64,000 nucleotides of DNA from Gigantopelta aegis (taxonomy: Eukaryota > Mollusca > Gastropoda > Neomphalida > Peltospiridae), in NCBI RefSeq assembly GCF_016097555.1, contig NC_054704.1, positions 28,970,018 through 29,034,017 on the forward strand. Direction: 5' to 3'. Shown here piece after piece: positions 18,179 to 32,041 of the stretch. Positions within the stretch are counted from its first letter, which is position 1. Every line of letters starts with the position of its first letter. The notes beneath the pieces were generated by a model. That model was not told the DNA's origin. It saw nothing but the letters and a program-made list of their open reading frames with translations, and searched no databases. Made by a program: the position numbers and the translations under genes.

Positions 18179-21100
18179 ATGGCGACGCGAAAAAACACGT
18201 TGGCTTCTCCTGTTCAATATGTTCAAATTGATGGCTTGGTTTGTGTCTATTTGCAAATATTTGTTTTGGTTTATACATAACTCTGACAGTATTATTGATA
18301 TACCTCTAATATGCTTACAATTATTATGTTAAAACTTAAATAGAGAAATCTGAAATGAGGCACACGTATACTATCGACGTCCCAAACTGCGTTCACCTAA
18401 CGACAAAAACACAAATACGATATTTACGGAAATATTATTCTACATTTTTCAGCTACGATATGTGAAACAAAACAGATTGCAATCAAATAACGTAAAAAAA
18501 TCAACAATGTGGATGTAAAATAAATCCATTCTAGTAAACAAAAGTGAAACGCCCTCCAGTAAACAGGAAAGAGTGCGACGTTTCTAACTGCGTTCAGGCG
18601 CATGCATTTGCAAAAAGTATCATAACACACATTCGTCATTTTTAATTTTTAAGGCCACTACCTGAAAAAATATATGTTTCTTAACTATGTACAGTTGACA
18701 AACTCTTAGTTTAATATTTTTTTAAAAGGAAAAATTATATTTGTCAAGTGTTCTGGTCCGGTCTGTGTATTATCAACACACATCGCTAAAACTTGATGTC
18801 GATACTGATAGGCATTACGTTTATACCAGTGAATAGTTTGTAAAATATAATTTTTTAAATGAATTGATTCATAATTAACACAATTTATACACTAGAAATT
18901 ATTTACAATTATTATGAATGGATTATGAATACTATTCACTACAATAGAGGCACAAAAATGTAGCATACCATTTGCAGATCGAATGTAATAATTGAAAACA
19001 AATTCTAACAACCTGGGTCTTAAAAATCGTAAAAATTAAATGCTTTGGCCGTGTTGATCTGGCACATGTGAGGTCATGTGACATGCACCGAATATTAATT
19101 CATCGTTCTCCATTTTAAGTCAATTTCTACGAGTCATGTGGACCTGATATCGGTAATTTTAAGGAATAAACAAAAACGACTTAGTAAAATTAATGGTTTT
19201 AGGGGTTTGTAAAGTTTTGTATTTAGATACTTACTTTTCGGAACTTTATTGTTTATGAAAATGTTCCTGAACTGTGAAGAAAAACCTCATAAATGAACGA
19301 CATGCCGATGACAACAAATCAGATGTTGATTGCGTGAGCCGTGCACAAGAAAACAAAGTGAACGGAATTTGAAGCATAACGCAGTTAGGGACGTTGACGA
19401 TACATCTTCATTATGTCAATTTATATCACAAATTTGCATGCTGATTAAGTCATTTTGAAGTGAACTACATTTACAAGTGGGTAGTTTAAATGTGAAAAAT
19501 TTGGATCAGTATGCCTGCCATGAAAAACATATTTGTTTTCTTAAAAATGAAATCTGCTGGGTTACTACTATTCGCTTTAAAGGGAGGGTAAACTCAAATA
19601 AGGGCGTATATTCACTGGGATGGTACAGCAGAAATCTACATTAAACATTTTAAAGCTTATCATAGGCAGGCCAGTAGGAACCATTGGGGTGGGGGGGGGG
19701 GGGCAGGATGTAGCTCAGTGATTCAGCAATCGATCTAGGATCGATTCCCGTCAGTGGGCCCTTTGGGCTATTTCTTGTTCCAGCCAGTGCTCCACAACTG
19801 GTGTACCAAAGGCTGTGGTATGTACTATCATGTCTGTTGTATGGTGCATATAAAAGATCCTTTGCTGCTCATTAAAAAGAGTAGTCCATGAAGTGGCAAC
19901 AGCAGGGTTTTTCTCTCTATATCTGTGTGTTCCGACGCCATATAACCATAAATAAAATGTGTTGATTGCGTCGTTAAATAAAACATTTCATTCCTTCCGG
20001 CCATTAAGGGGCTGGACTTGAGGACAAAAACAAATGTTTCTTTTTGTCCAAAGTGCTCCATAATGGATTGGAAGGATACTGCACCTTAACAGTAGCTTGA
20101 ACTTTCCACTCATCCCTTCTTTAGTATCATGTAATGGCCAACTCTTACATGGTCAGGGCAAATAAATGTACTGAAAACAACTCAGCTGTTTGCAATGTAA
20201 TCTTTTAAAGTTGCATTTACTTTTAGTGTTTATTTGTCTCACATCAATAATATGACTTATTAGTTTTCTGATTTACTGTATTGTTTTAGATGGATGGAGT
20301 ACAGGTTGATCTCTTGCTGTTTTAATAAACCCATTAAAAAAAATTGTAGATCACTGATGATCTTGAGATTTCACTGTTTTTCATTGTGGGATGGTTAGCC
20401 TCTAGCGGTACTATTTTGTTATTTTTCATTCTAATGAGTCAATGGTTACTACTACTACTACTAGTTTTTAAAAAAGATGTAAGATTAAAAAATATATTTA
20501 CAGTTTAAAATTTTTAATTCACATTAGTTCCATAAACATTAACACTTTACTGATTAAAAAAAAGACCTATTAATTTATTTTATGTAGGTGGTGTTGAAAA
20601 TGATCAAACACTGTCAAGAAGAAGGTGCCGGAGGCACGGATCTCGTCCAGGGTGTTCTACTTGGTCTTGTTGTAGACAACAGGTTGGAGATCACAAACTG
20701 TTTTCCATTCCCTAAGCATACAGAAGAGGAAGAATTTGATGAACGTAAGTATTCGTACATAAACATTTATACATATTTTTATTTTGAAATGCAGGGCACA
20801 CCCGGTCCATTGCCAAATTAGCCAATTGCTAATTTCTATAAATTAATAAATTTTTATTTAAATTGGCCACGTTTGAATAATTTTCAAGGAAATACTATAC
20901 ATACCTGGAATGTGGCTTAGAAAACAAAACATTTTCCAGAGTGAGCCTTGTACAGCAAGTGAAATGGAAAAACGGACAAGATTTTACCAATAATTTTCAG
21001 AGCTATTTTGTACTGGCAATTTTTTTAAAATGCGCTCTCTCTCTCTCTTTCTCTCTCTCTATTTCTTTTTCTTTTTTGAGAAATCAAATTTCTTATTATA

Positions 21101-24100
21101 AAAGAAAATCCTGTTTTTACACTGCTATAAACTATGAAAACCTCTGTTCTAGATTTGTTATCCATCTACATGTATATGTAAGATCTAATAAAACTATAAT
21201 TTTATAAATACAACATGTAATCAAAATTTAGTATTTAATATTAGGAGTCTAAAATAAATATGGATTAATGAATTTCTCTTTGTAATGGAAAAGTTATGTA
21301 TTTGACCATTTGTGAACATTTGTTATTACTGGTCTTACTATATTGAATATCAATTTCACCATCACTGCTTTATTAAAAAATGAATTTGCAATAAAATTAG
21401 CATGGATATCCACAGATGATCTAATACAATATAGAACTTTATCCACTAAGTAATTCACTGAGAATTTGGCTTCAGTTTCTCCCAATTTCAATAGTTGAGT
21501 CCTCACAACATCAGTGCAATTTTCTAAGTTTTTGTTGATGCGTCGAGGCATTTGATTTGCATTATTGTTAAGTTTATTAGTTTGAGACGAAGTGTGACTA
21601 TCATCATATTTATCTTGTTTGCAGTTCAGTACCAGATGGAAATGATGCGTAATCTGCGACACATGAACATTGACCACCTTCACGTGGGTTGGTATCAGAG
21701 CACCTACTTTGGCTCGTTCATCAACAGGCCACTGCTAGACTCGCAGTTCAACTACCAGCACTCCATAGAAGAATCGGTCGTGCTCATATATGGTACGTCA
21801 CAACAGAAGATCATGATAGTTGGGCAGTGGCTTTGATTTACGATTTCCCTTTGGGAATTTCTCTCATCATCAAAGTTTACCCAAGTGTCACAATTATCAC
21901 ATGATGGATACTGACTAGCTTCTGATAAAAACAATATCTTGGGTGTCACAAATACAAATATATTGTTATTATTTTTGGTTACTTTTATTTCTATTGACTT
22001 ATCAGTAATGGTCAGACCAGGATTTCTTTAATGGGAGTTGGTGGAGGTGCAAAAATGCCGACATGAAGGGATTTCTGTGATGAAAAAAGTGGTCAAACTA
22101 AGCCCGCTTCAGATGCTTGTGAGAGGTGGTACTGGTAAGTGTGTGTCATGGATGGCCACACGAGACTGGCATCTGTCACAGTAGGAGAAACTAGGACTGG
22201 GATATGGTGGACAGCAAATTAAGTTGAAAGATAAGTAGCTGCCTGATGGAAGACAGGAGATGGCATTCAATAGCGGGAAAGGATCACTAGCATTCCTTTC
22301 TTTGTTGTTACATATATTTTTTTACTATATTGATATTGGTTAGACTAGTGTTTCATAAACTGGGGTAGGTGGAAGTATGCAAAATGCTTCCTTGAAGGAA
22401 ATTCTACATATTGAAAAAGGACAATGGGCCAGATTAAAAATCACCATCTTAGACTTATATGTTATTAGTTCCCTACTGATTCGTCTGTCCCATATATTGT
22501 TATATGGACTTATTTTGTAATGCATATATATATATATATTGAGCAGGGATTTTGTATGTAGTTTTACAGATCCATTTCGATTTTCATTGTGATGTACCCA
22601 TTTTTGAAAGAGTTATGGCCCTTGAATTTAGGAGCAAAGAAAATTTCAGGACATTTCTTTCACAATGCCTCAAGATATTTAGATGAAATTTTGTATATAG
22701 CTTTACCATGTACTGTTACAGATCAATTTTAATGGTGAATTACCCATTTTTTTCAGAATTATGGCCCTTGAATTTAGGAGATATGACAAATTGTTGGTTC
22801 CGGTAGAGGACATGATATTGTTTTAGCAGTACTCTCAGAATGCTTGTTAATACTGTTTTGCTTTTGTTATTAGATCCCCTGAAATCAACTCAAGGTTTCC
22901 TCTGTCTGAAAGCATACCGCCTGACCCCGGAGATGATGGAGTTCTATGCCCAGGGTGACTTTTCCCCAGAGAGCATCAGCAAGAATGGCATCAGCTTTGA
23001 GAAAATGTTTGATGAAATTCCGGTGGTTTTGAAAAATTCACATCTCGTCAACGCACTTTTGTGTGAAGTCGAAGAAAAGATGTCGTCTGTTCCACAGTTC
23101 AATTTTTTTGACTTGGCTACCAGGTAAAAGTTAAACGAATGCTAGACTGTTCTTAATTCTGTGTTTAATGGAGCAAGCTGCAAATGACAATCATGTCTTC
23201 TGCCCGTCTTAATACGACCCCTGCAATTGTTCGCGGCAATCGGTAATACTGTGGAGATTGCCGTGAAGTGTTTAATTCTCCACAGCACTTTTTTGCCTGG
23301 GACTATATTCAGGGTTTTTTCAGTGGCAAGTTTTTTTTGTCGTAGACATTTTCTTAATTACAGGGGTTGTTAATATTAATATGAAGTTCTAAACTTGACT
23401 CGTTGTTTTACCTTCATGGAGTCCACTATTATAGGCTTATGTTCTCTGCATTTGTTTACACATATCACAAGTGATAATACTTCGGGATTTTTTGTCAGAT
23501 TTTAATATTTTTATTTTGCCATGTTTAATTAGAAATGCTGAAAATTAGTTTTATTGATATCTAGTGTAAGAGTACGTTTTCAGATTAAAAATTATTTTTA
23601 AGATCATTGTAAATTTTATGTTAAAAGAGTATTACACCCTGAATGTTTTAAGTCACTAAACTTATGTTATTGTCTTTCACTGTCATCTGTGCCAAATGCA
23701 GTGTAACTAGCCATAATAATTTTAACTTTGTCCAGTTTGATATGGGAAAGGGGAAATAACTCCAATCCACTAGTTTGTTTTATTTATTTCAAAATGTACA
23801 TTAATTTTATTATATTATTTTCAGTGCCATGCTTGAAAAGTATCTCCGTCAGTTGATGGAATCTGTAGATGATGTCGCCATGGATACAAATAAATACCTC
23901 AATTTCCAGAGACAACACTACAGACAGCAACAAGCCAAGCAACAGCACATTATGAAGAGGGTGTGTGGTGTCACTTGTCTTAGTTTTATACTCTAGTTAC
24001 TGGACAAAATTAAATTCAAATTACCCTGAACTCGTCCATTAATGCCAGATGGGGTAGGGAATTAAATTGGTATCAAAACAAAAAAGAGAAGAGTTTTCAG

Positions 24101-24809
24101 CCTTTCATTCATGTTCAACCTTTCAGGCTTAAAAATTATTTTCACAAAATTGATTTGATCTGAAATACTAAAAATTACATTAATATAAGTATGGTATAGA
24201 TATTTCAGCTTTTAATTTAAATTGATCCGAGGACAGGTGTAATTGATATATGTTTTTTGTTTTTTTCATCCGATCCATCTTAATTACCATGTGTTTGATA
24301 GTAATCCCTGTACTTGTAACTGATTACAACACATGTGGCCATGGTGCCATGACACTGACGTTGTAGCTTATGATGACTACAATATCGTAGCTCTAAGATA
24401 GCTTCAGAAATATAAGCCCTAGCCACCAACCAAATTTAAAAAAAATTTGTTTATCAAGATAATAAATAAAATAATAAAGAAAGAACATCCAACTGACCTG
24501 CTATAAGGGTTGGCGATGTTATATCATCATGACCGTATTACCAATAATTGCCCTAAAATAATTTGTCTTCCTTTTTATTTTCTCCAGCAACAAGAGAATC
24601 AGCAGCGTCAAGCTAGAGGTGATCCACCACTACCAGAAGAAGATCTGAATAAACTATTCAAACCACTGCAGCCCCCACCGAGACTTGATGCCCTGCTGGT
24701 GTCTGGACAGATTGACAATTACGCCGACCAGATCTCAGAGTTCGCAGCTCAGAGTCTTGGAAAACTCTTTATAGCAGAGAGTTTACAAGATTCAAATAAA
24801 ACAACATAG
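18179..24809 (+). CDS. EIF3H: Eukaryotic translation initiation factor 3 subunit H, six coding exons
   Basis: Coding exons: 18179-18238, 20588-20744, 21625-21792, 22874-23123, 23825-23960 and 24588-24809. All junctions are GT-AG and the phases agree, giving 330 aa (human about 352). eIF3h is a non-catalytic MPN-domain subunit of the eIF3 complex, which loads mRNA and initiator tRNA on the cytosolic 40S ribosome. The MPN fold spans about residues 15-150 ([51 protein letters not shown]). The JAMM metal ligands are replaced (WYQST where active enzymes have WYHSH), as expected for eIF3h. The C-terminal part (Q-rich, then [14 protein letters not shown]) also matches the family. The start was chosen at [11 protein letters not shown] because it joins VQIDGL in frame, and ATGGCGAC there resembles a YY1-type element. 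The human Gly/Ser-rich N-terminus is missing. Intron 1 holds a SINE and a MITE fragment, and intron 3 holds two dispersed repeats. It converges on SGTA. Confidence 0.97.
18640..19575. other. EIF3H intron 1, left part: nothing recognised
   Basis: AT-rich intronic sequence without motif, repeat or ORF of note. Confidence 0.5.
19581..19690 (+). repeat. Fragment of TTAA-flanked MITE family
   Basis: AGGGAGGGTAAACTCAAATA preceded by TTAA (19577-19580) matches the left end of the element at 36669-37804. GCGTATATTCACTGGGATGG matches its right interior, so the centre is deleted. The right end is not seen. Confidence 0.65.
19690..19998 (+). mobile_element. tRNA-derived SINE in EIF3H intron 1
   Basis: It begins after a poly-G run with GGCAGGATGTAGCTCAGTG (box A), then GGATCGATTCCCGTCAGTGG (box B), the core, and a GTGTTGATTGCGTCGTTAAA tail plus TAAAACATTTC. 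It is in the same orientation as the gene. Confidence 0.92.
22085..22290 (+). repeat. Dispersed repeat in EIF3H intron 3
   Basis: Second copy of the repeat at 14375-14580 (GTGGTCAAACTAAGCCCGC, GGACTGGGATATGGTGGACA, AAGTTGAAAGATAAG). Confidence 0.65.
22545..22785 (+). repeat. Tandem duplication with TTATGGCCCTTGAATTTAGG
   Basis: Two units of about 140 bp, each with TTTTGTATRTAG, an ACAGATC segment, TACCCATTTTT and TTATGGCCCTTGAATTTAGG. It lies in EIF3H intron 3. I recall this word as common in molluscan intronic repeats; the sequence shows only the two copies here. Confidence 0.7.
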
Positions 24810-25601
24810 AGACACTCTGAAAAACTTAGAACATCGTAAATTAAAAATTTAAATTAAAAAGTGTAAAATTTAGTGGATTTTTATATAAAGACTTCGTCTG
24901 CAGACATTGTATGGATTTAATTGCAGTTGGTGAACTATTGTAATACTAAAGATTTTGTTTAAGTGGTTATATCCATGGAAATCTTAACAGATTTTTTAGC
25001 ATATCTCCATCATCTTCATATTTGCGATGACATTGAAAAGAATATTTTAAAGCTTATTTTAATGGCAAACTAACTGATAATGGATTTACAACCACAAGTC
25101 AATTTATAGTCAAAGTTGACGGTATCAAAATGGACAAAACATCAAAACTTTGCAGGGTCATGAAAAGTAGGGCAGGATATAGTCCTGTATAATTTTTTGG
25201 GTTGGCGCTAAAATCTGAAATTAAAAAAAAATCCAAATCACTGTATAATTATGTGGTAACAAAAACCTGATTAGAACACTTTTGGATTGTGTTTATTGGT
25301 GTCCAACGTAAAATAAAATTAATAAGAAGATAACCATTCACATTTGATAAAATACTCGTGTTTGCTAATTCTAAGTTATAACAATTTCCTATTGATTTAT
25401 CCACTTTTTTTTCTTTCTTTTTTATAAGCTGGCAGTATTTTTTTTTGTAATGCTTCAAAAGTATTTAGGAAAATCAGAAGGTTGAACTAGTTTTACGGGG
25501 GTTTACTCCCAATATTTAAAACATTTTTTTTACTACATAATTGTGTTCTTTGGTCTGAGAAAAAAAAGATGGCTGAACCAAATATCTTTCCTTCTGTAAA
25601 T

Positions 25602-25607
25602 AATAAA
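25602..25607 (+). terminator. Probable EIF3H polyadenylation signal
   Basis: AATAAA about 790 nt after the EIF3H stop, followed by a T/GT-rich stretch (CTTGCCTTGTTTTGTTTTA), as expected for a cleavage element. The 3'UTR would be about 0.8 kb. Confidence 0.55.
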
Positions 25608-25639
25608 GTGCCAACAAATACACTTGCCTTGTTTTGTTT

Positions 25640-26400
25640 TATTTTCAGCATTACCTTTCTAGACAATAAATTACTGTTACACCTGGGTAATATTTAAATT
25701 TGTTGAGTTCCAGTGTACAACTGCATGCAGTCGTCTGAATACAACTGGATAAGTATAGGAAATAAATAAATCCACTAACATTTTGATAAGCACACATACT
25801 ACCGGTACATCATTTTTATTTTAATAAAACTATTTGCTTTTTACAACATTGTTTTACTTCCAAATATTCTTTGAGGTAAATGCCTCCAAAGTGGAGTTGT
25901 TTGGTTTATAGCTTAGTCCAAACAATACTCCACATCGGGTGGGCATTTTATATTCTACCGAGTGAACATACAAAGTATATATATTGCTCAAATTGGAACT
26001 TAATGTACCATTTCACACACCATTAAAGGCATTAATTCATAGTTGCAAGTGCCACATTTTGCCAATTTTACAAATTTATTGATATCGCACACAATTTTTG
26101 CTGCATGTAACTGGAATATTGAAGTAGAATGGTAATATGCTTGCACACTATGAGAACAGTAGATTCCTGCCTCGTTACGTCATGAAATCCACGAATACCC
26201 CACAATCTGACAATTGACTTTTGGCAACTAGAAAGGGCTGTCCGAGAGCTATGTTGCAAAAAGACTGCAAACTTGTACATTTGAGTATGCTCTAGTCCTA
26301 TTCTCTAAGACACTATGTAACAGGTCGTCTAGTTTCGACAATGGAATGAATGCCAAGTAATGTCTTAAATGCCCAAATTTTCTGATAACCAAAGTTACTA
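25640..26400. other. Intergenic between converging EIF3H and SGTA
   Basis: No gene, RNA or clear repeat recognised; AT-rich throughout. Confidence 0.5.
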
Positions 26401-26402
26401 GT

Positions 26403-26556
26403 AGTTTGATATTAGATATCAAACATTTGGAAATATTGACATATATTATAAGTAAGAGGCAAACCTTTTCCCATTAGCAGCAAGGGATCTTTTATATGCA
26501 CTTTCCTATGGACAGACAGCACAGCACATACAGCCTTTGATATACCAGTCATGGGG
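26403..26556 (-). mobile_element. SINE fragment (core only)
   Basis: The minus strand contains the AAAAGATCCCTTGCTGCTAA core between a TACACTGACTGG-like region and CAAATGTTTGATATC. Head and tail are both missing. Confidence 0.75.
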
Positions 26557-26559
26557 TAG

Positions 26560-29500
26560 CTCTATGTTCCTTTAGAGAGAAGGTTCCTCAGAGCTATGTT
26601 CCGTTAGGGTTAGCTGAGAGAACACAAGACATGATTCCGTGTTGAAACAATAACAAAAAAGCACTCCAACATACACATTTATTTAGCAAGATGTCCATAC
26701 TAATTTTACACTTAACCACAGTCATATTTTAAAGGTTTATTAGAAAACAACATATGGAACTCTTTGAAAATAAATATAGCCAGTACTGAGAAACAATTAT
26801 GTACAGCAAAAGTTTACATACAAAACTAATATCATGACTGGACAAAATTTCATGGATGTAGCAAAGTTATTTCGGAGGGTGGGGTGATGGTGGTCTAAAC
26901 TAAGAAACAACAGCGTACTTGATTCCTTTTAAATGAAAAGATTGGTCATTCATATTAAATGGTACGGCAATTTGATTTATACAGTACAAAAAACATGGAC
27001 AAAATAATTGTACAAAATGTTCGGTAGCGGTATTATCTTCTTTTTGCTATAACCATACTGGCTGGTATTTTTTAATTGGAAAATGAGAGAGGTATAAAAA
27101 CGGAGCTGGGGTGAAATTGTTTTACCAGTGAACCGTATTATTTTAAAGGTTAGCTCAAGGTAGGATTAAGCCGGATACAGGATCATCACAATTTTGTTAT
27201 TACTAGAGACAGCAAAATAACTAGAAAACAGTATAAAATGTTACGTACAGTAACTAGCTAACAACTTATCATAGTTTACTGTACTGTACAATTTATGACT
27301 ACAACAAATTGTTACCTGAACGACAACAATGAACGGTTTCAAAATTTATAATACAAAATGACAACATTCTTGCTATAGTTTTAGCTTTCAATGCATAAAA
27401 ACTGGATGTATTCCTACTTTTTCTACATATACTCCAATGAATCTTTTAAATTAAAGCTGATGAAAATACTTTATTCATCTACCAATGACTTGCTACAAAA
27501 AGCTCAGGTCTTATATAATAATTACTTATGCATACTTTAGGTATCGGTCTTCTAATGAATCGATTAAATTTTGATCTCTTAATAATCCTCAAATGCTCAT
27601 AATACCACATCTTTGAAGCCCCTTGATAACCTTAATACAGGTTTTTCTAGCTCCATGTGACTTATGTTTATCTTTGTTTACCGTACATTTATGTTGATTA
27701 ATGATAGTTCTCTCTATGATGTGGTGATATAGGTTTGGAGTTGTAATGTCCTATATAATTAATGGAATCAACAAAATTCGCCTGTGATGGCAAAGGAATA
27801 GTACAATATGGTTACAGAATGGACTTGTCTAATACAATCACATACTAGTATACGTGATTCTCCACATCTAACCACATACATCTATTAAATCTGACTTAGC
27901 AAAATGACTGGAATTCAGAATAGCCAGTCATATTTTAAACCATTTTCAAATGTTTTGTAGTGTAAAAATTGATTCATGAGTTTCTTTTTTTCAAATTTAC
28001 AGAATAAAAATGGGTAAAAACAATGCTTAAATTGAGGACCATGGTAAATTTGTTTATTATAAGAACTCCAATAAAAAGCCCATAAAATCAACTTTTCACA
28101 TATCATGTATACATTTTCATACATGTATATAACAATAAGTACAAGGAATATTTCGAAGAATTGAAACTTGCTACTTGATACCCAGTTTGCTGTGTCTACA
28201 CATATAAGCTTTAATATGTTAAAAATGTTAAATGTTGGAATAAATCTCACGAAAATGTTGCTACACCAGTGATTCTTCAGTGGTAATATGGCTAAAGGAT
28301 AACAATCATATTATTTGACAAAGCTATGAAATACAGAACCAAGTTACAAGTATGTGAAAATCACTTTCTCTAAATAAATTATTAACTGAAGGAATCATTA
28401 ACAAAGTTGAATTTTTTTTTTTTCAAGTTTGTTATAGCCACATCACTATTTTAGCAGTGTGTTACCAGTATGTCCTTTTTCAGCCAGTTTTTTTTAAAAC
28501 CACTCACACTTGCCCACAAAAAGGTTCAGCTGTCATTACAGCTAGTAATTTACTTGTGACCTGAATTAACAAGCCATATGGGTACCACTTAAGATAAAGC
28601 AAGCTGGATATTTTGAATTCCATTGTTTTCAAATTCCTTTAACTAGATCTAAATCTGCAATTTATGACAGGATACATGTATATTAATTTAAAAAGAAGAT
28701 AAGCCAGGAATCTTTGACAGTGGTTTGTTCTTGTATGGAATTTATAAATTATATGGCTAATATTTAATTTATTCAAAGTTAAGAACAGCGAAAATAGAAA
28801 GAAAAAAACAATTACCAAAAAGTGATTTGTTTGCACCCCTCTAAGACACCTGTTTTGATTATGTTTTGATTAGTTGCAGGAGTACACATGACCATTTCAA
28901 TTTCTGTCAATACACTCTCATATACCTGGAAATGTTTTATACATTCCAGGCAATGCTCCACATATTTAGTATTAAAGACCATGCTGTGCCCACTTAAAAC
29001 AAGGATAAAAGATTCATGTTTTTTTTTCTTCTAAACTTTAGCTTTAAAATAATAATAATAATGATTGTTCTTCTGGATACATTACTTGTTATAAAAATAA
29101 TACTTATAGTTTGAGATTGGAAGGCCAGGGGTTCCAGAATATGGTCGCCCAAGGCCAGCGATTTTTAGATTTGAGCCACCAGATAATTACTTTGTGCTAG
29201 CCCGATGACAAGTAATAAAAATTAATTTAAAAAAGAAAAACAAATCCTTAGGTCTTATCATGTACTACTGTCTGCCTCGTGGAAGCCAATGATACAATAC
29301 TGAACTAAAAAATTTAAATGTCGGACTAAATCTCATGAAAATGTTGCTAGACCAGTGATTCTTCAGTGGTAAATGCTGCCATGAAGGGCTTACTATGCAA
29401 AAAAAAAAAGAGGCTATAGGCAAGGGTTATAAAGTAACCTTTTAGAGAGGATGATGGGTAAAAAGAATTAAAAAAAAACTTTGGTCTAAAATTAACACCA

Positions 29501-30660
29501 TACAGCAGTGTCGGAATCCAGACTTAATTCAAATTTTTAATCTCACCTCACAATACACATCACTGGCTACTGAAAAATACAAGCACCATCAGTTTTCATA
29601 AACTTGTATGTTAATAGTTATCAGTGTTTATTGCCATCTGCAACATACCATTTGCAAGCTATTACCATGTTTCTAATACTATGAAACCAAAAAACTGGTA
29701 TAGTAGCCTGCTGCCAAGTTAAAATGGAGATAATACATTTACACAGGACACAATCTTCATGCAAATTATTGTTCTGTTAAACTGCCTGTTAGTTACATAG
29801 TGAACCATTACATTCTAAAATTAAAAGTTAAAAACTTCAGGAGTATGTGAACTTTATTTGCTACAGAAGTATAATCTGTCTAACAAAACAATTGGTTACT
29901 TATAGTCAGTCCCATCCTTCAACAAGTGTTTTTTGTGTGAATAATTTCAATTTAGTTTGACGTAAGAGGAAAAGTAAAAGTGTTTGTGAAATAACCAAAA
30001 AAATTACTACTTGTGTGTGCAAGTTACAAAACAATTGGCTTAGAAATAAATAATTTGGAGCAAATTCCATAGTACATGTATCAAAAAAGGCGTTCCCTGT
30101 GGGACTGACAATAGATAAAAACTTTATGTACAGAGTTCCAGTTACTTTAGAATTTGAAATATTGACCCATTTTATGTGACCTAAATTAGTGAGTAATAGC
30201 TAACGGGTTCCGAAAATTGACATGTGACTGTAAGAAAATTAATATGGATGGCCTGTTCTAATTGTTAAATAATAAAAAATATACCAGAGACTATAGTTTT
30301 AAGTTTTCTCAGCACAGCACCTTGGTAAGTTAACAAGTCTTACCTCAGTATGACTAGTACATGGTATAAAAGGTAAAAAAAAATGATGGACACATAGTAA
30401 ATGGGTTTGTCAATTATTAAAGGCAGACAACATAAATAACAAAAAACATTATTTTTGATGAGTTACTAAAAAAATAACTGAAATTCCGTGACAAAATAGT
30501 CAAACCTGTGTTACGGAATTTCTTATAGGAAAATTAACGTTGGGGTACATTGTACGTGATGATGTCATGTTATATTGGTAATTTGTCTTATTGAGCATTA
30601 TTGTTTAAATAATTAAAAATAAAACATTAATTTTTAGTGTTATTACCTGTAGATTTGTTT
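26560..30660. other. No recognisable gene; possible long SGTA 3'UTR
   Basis: Repeat-poor AT-rich DNA downstream of SGTA on its strand. The longest open readings show no motif. A segment of about 55 bp (CTCATGAAAATGTTGCTAGA, then CCAGTGATTCTTCAGTGGTA) occurs at about 29326-29372 and in similar form at 28246-28285. RNA evidence would be needed to decide whether it is transcribed. Confidence 0.45.
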
Positions 30661-30670
30661 TAAATTTAAT

Positions 30671-30835
30671 TATAAGGATTGTTTATTTCTGTTCAGTTCA
30701 TCTGGGTATGAATTTTTTTTAAAATAATCTGCAAACTTATGTGTGAACTGCTTTGCCGATTCACAGTTTGCAAATGATTTTGTTTTGTTCATACCCTGAT
30801 GAATGTAAAAGAAATAACAGACAATCCTTAATTGT
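30671..30835. repeat. Imperfect inverted repeat of about 165 bp
   Basis: The left arm has TATAAGGATTGTTTATTTCT and TTCATCTGGGTATGAA; the right arm, reverse-complemented, has TTAAGGATTGTCTGTTATTT and TTCATCAGGGTATGAACA. The inner part continues the pairing (CTGCAAACTTATGTGTGAA against TTTGCAAACTGTGAA). It is probably a MITE; if the SGTA 3'UTR reaches here it would form a long hairpin in RNA. Confidence 0.7.
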
Positions 30836-32041
30836 TAACTTTAAGGGTACAAAGTTTATCAACTTTTATGATGCAGCAAATAGCACTAAATAACCTATAA
30901 AATGGAATATTCCACAAAGTAAGCAACTGCATCAAGTGTGATGACATAATATCATATGTATAAACACCACTGAATAAATTTGATCAAATGTCGAGATACA
31001 ACAAACTTCTTCCATTTACAACAGGTCATTTTACTGGTCTTGAGTTTAAGCAATATGTAATAATAACAGCAGAAGACAAAATCCATTATTTTAACAAAAT
31101 CTTATGCATTATACATCCAGTAAGGGAAATAAATATGTCAGCCTTTGTACTGATTCCAACACCTGATAAAACAATTTAATAAATTATTCGCCAGTGCAAG
31201 CAGTTAATACCGCTGACAACAGAAATAATATTCCTGAAATGTCAGTTCACTGATACAGCAAAAAATAAAGACGCACAACATAGTAAAACATTTTTATTCC
31301 ACTAGCGGAAAACACCCTTCACCCTCGTACTGTCACCCAAGGGTTTCGGATTTAATGACTACTGTTGGTAACAAACAAGGTGTCATAATAACAATTAAGT
31401 CAATGAAACAAAGTCACTGAATGTAATAAAACATTTCTGCTTCCACTTATGGCAAATACCCATCCTCTTTATCCGTCAACAATTTAGAAAACAACCCAGT
31501 CTTGGTGAGTGAAAACACTTGCTAGAACAGTCTGAGAGCATTCTATATAAAGGCCTTTACCTATCTTGATAAGCTTAGATCTCAAATAGAGATAAGATGG
31601 TGACAAAATATAATGAATACATTAGTTTTACCATCACCAATCCATTGGTTTGGTCAAATTGAGAAAAACATCTGGAGCCTCTACACTACACCTAAATAAA
31701 AGTCAGTTTTCAGCATTTTAAATCTAATCAAATTTACTTTGTGAAAATCAGTTTACACACAAAAAAAAGGGAGCTGAAATCTGATAAAAAAATCCGAAAG
31801 ATCACATGCCTGCCAATGAGATCAGTTACCAGTGTTTCTGGTTTTGAAACTTTTAAGTAGAGTGCTCTTGACTCATTCTGTAAAGTGCAAGCTGACCAAG
31901 ACTAACAACAACACACATGTGAAATGATGTGATGGAGATGATACATGCAATGAGGTCTGTCCGATGACGACTTGAGATGACAACTTGATTTCATCCCGGG
32001 ATGGTGTGATAGCGAAAGACGTCTGGGATTACAGCACAACA

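Noticed and set aside
20588-20821. EIF3H exon 2 read as a separate 77-aa protein
   Set aside because: Exons 1-6 join in frame with proper splice sites, so it is one exon of EIF3H.
21294-21683. 129-codon minus-strand ORF overlapping EIF3H
   Set aside because: Antisense to intron 2 and the start of exon 3 of EIF3H; no motif.
27915-28250. 111-codon minus-strand ORF in the EIF3H-SGTA interval
   Set aside because: AT-rich, F/I/Y/K-dominated, no motif; typical chance ORF.
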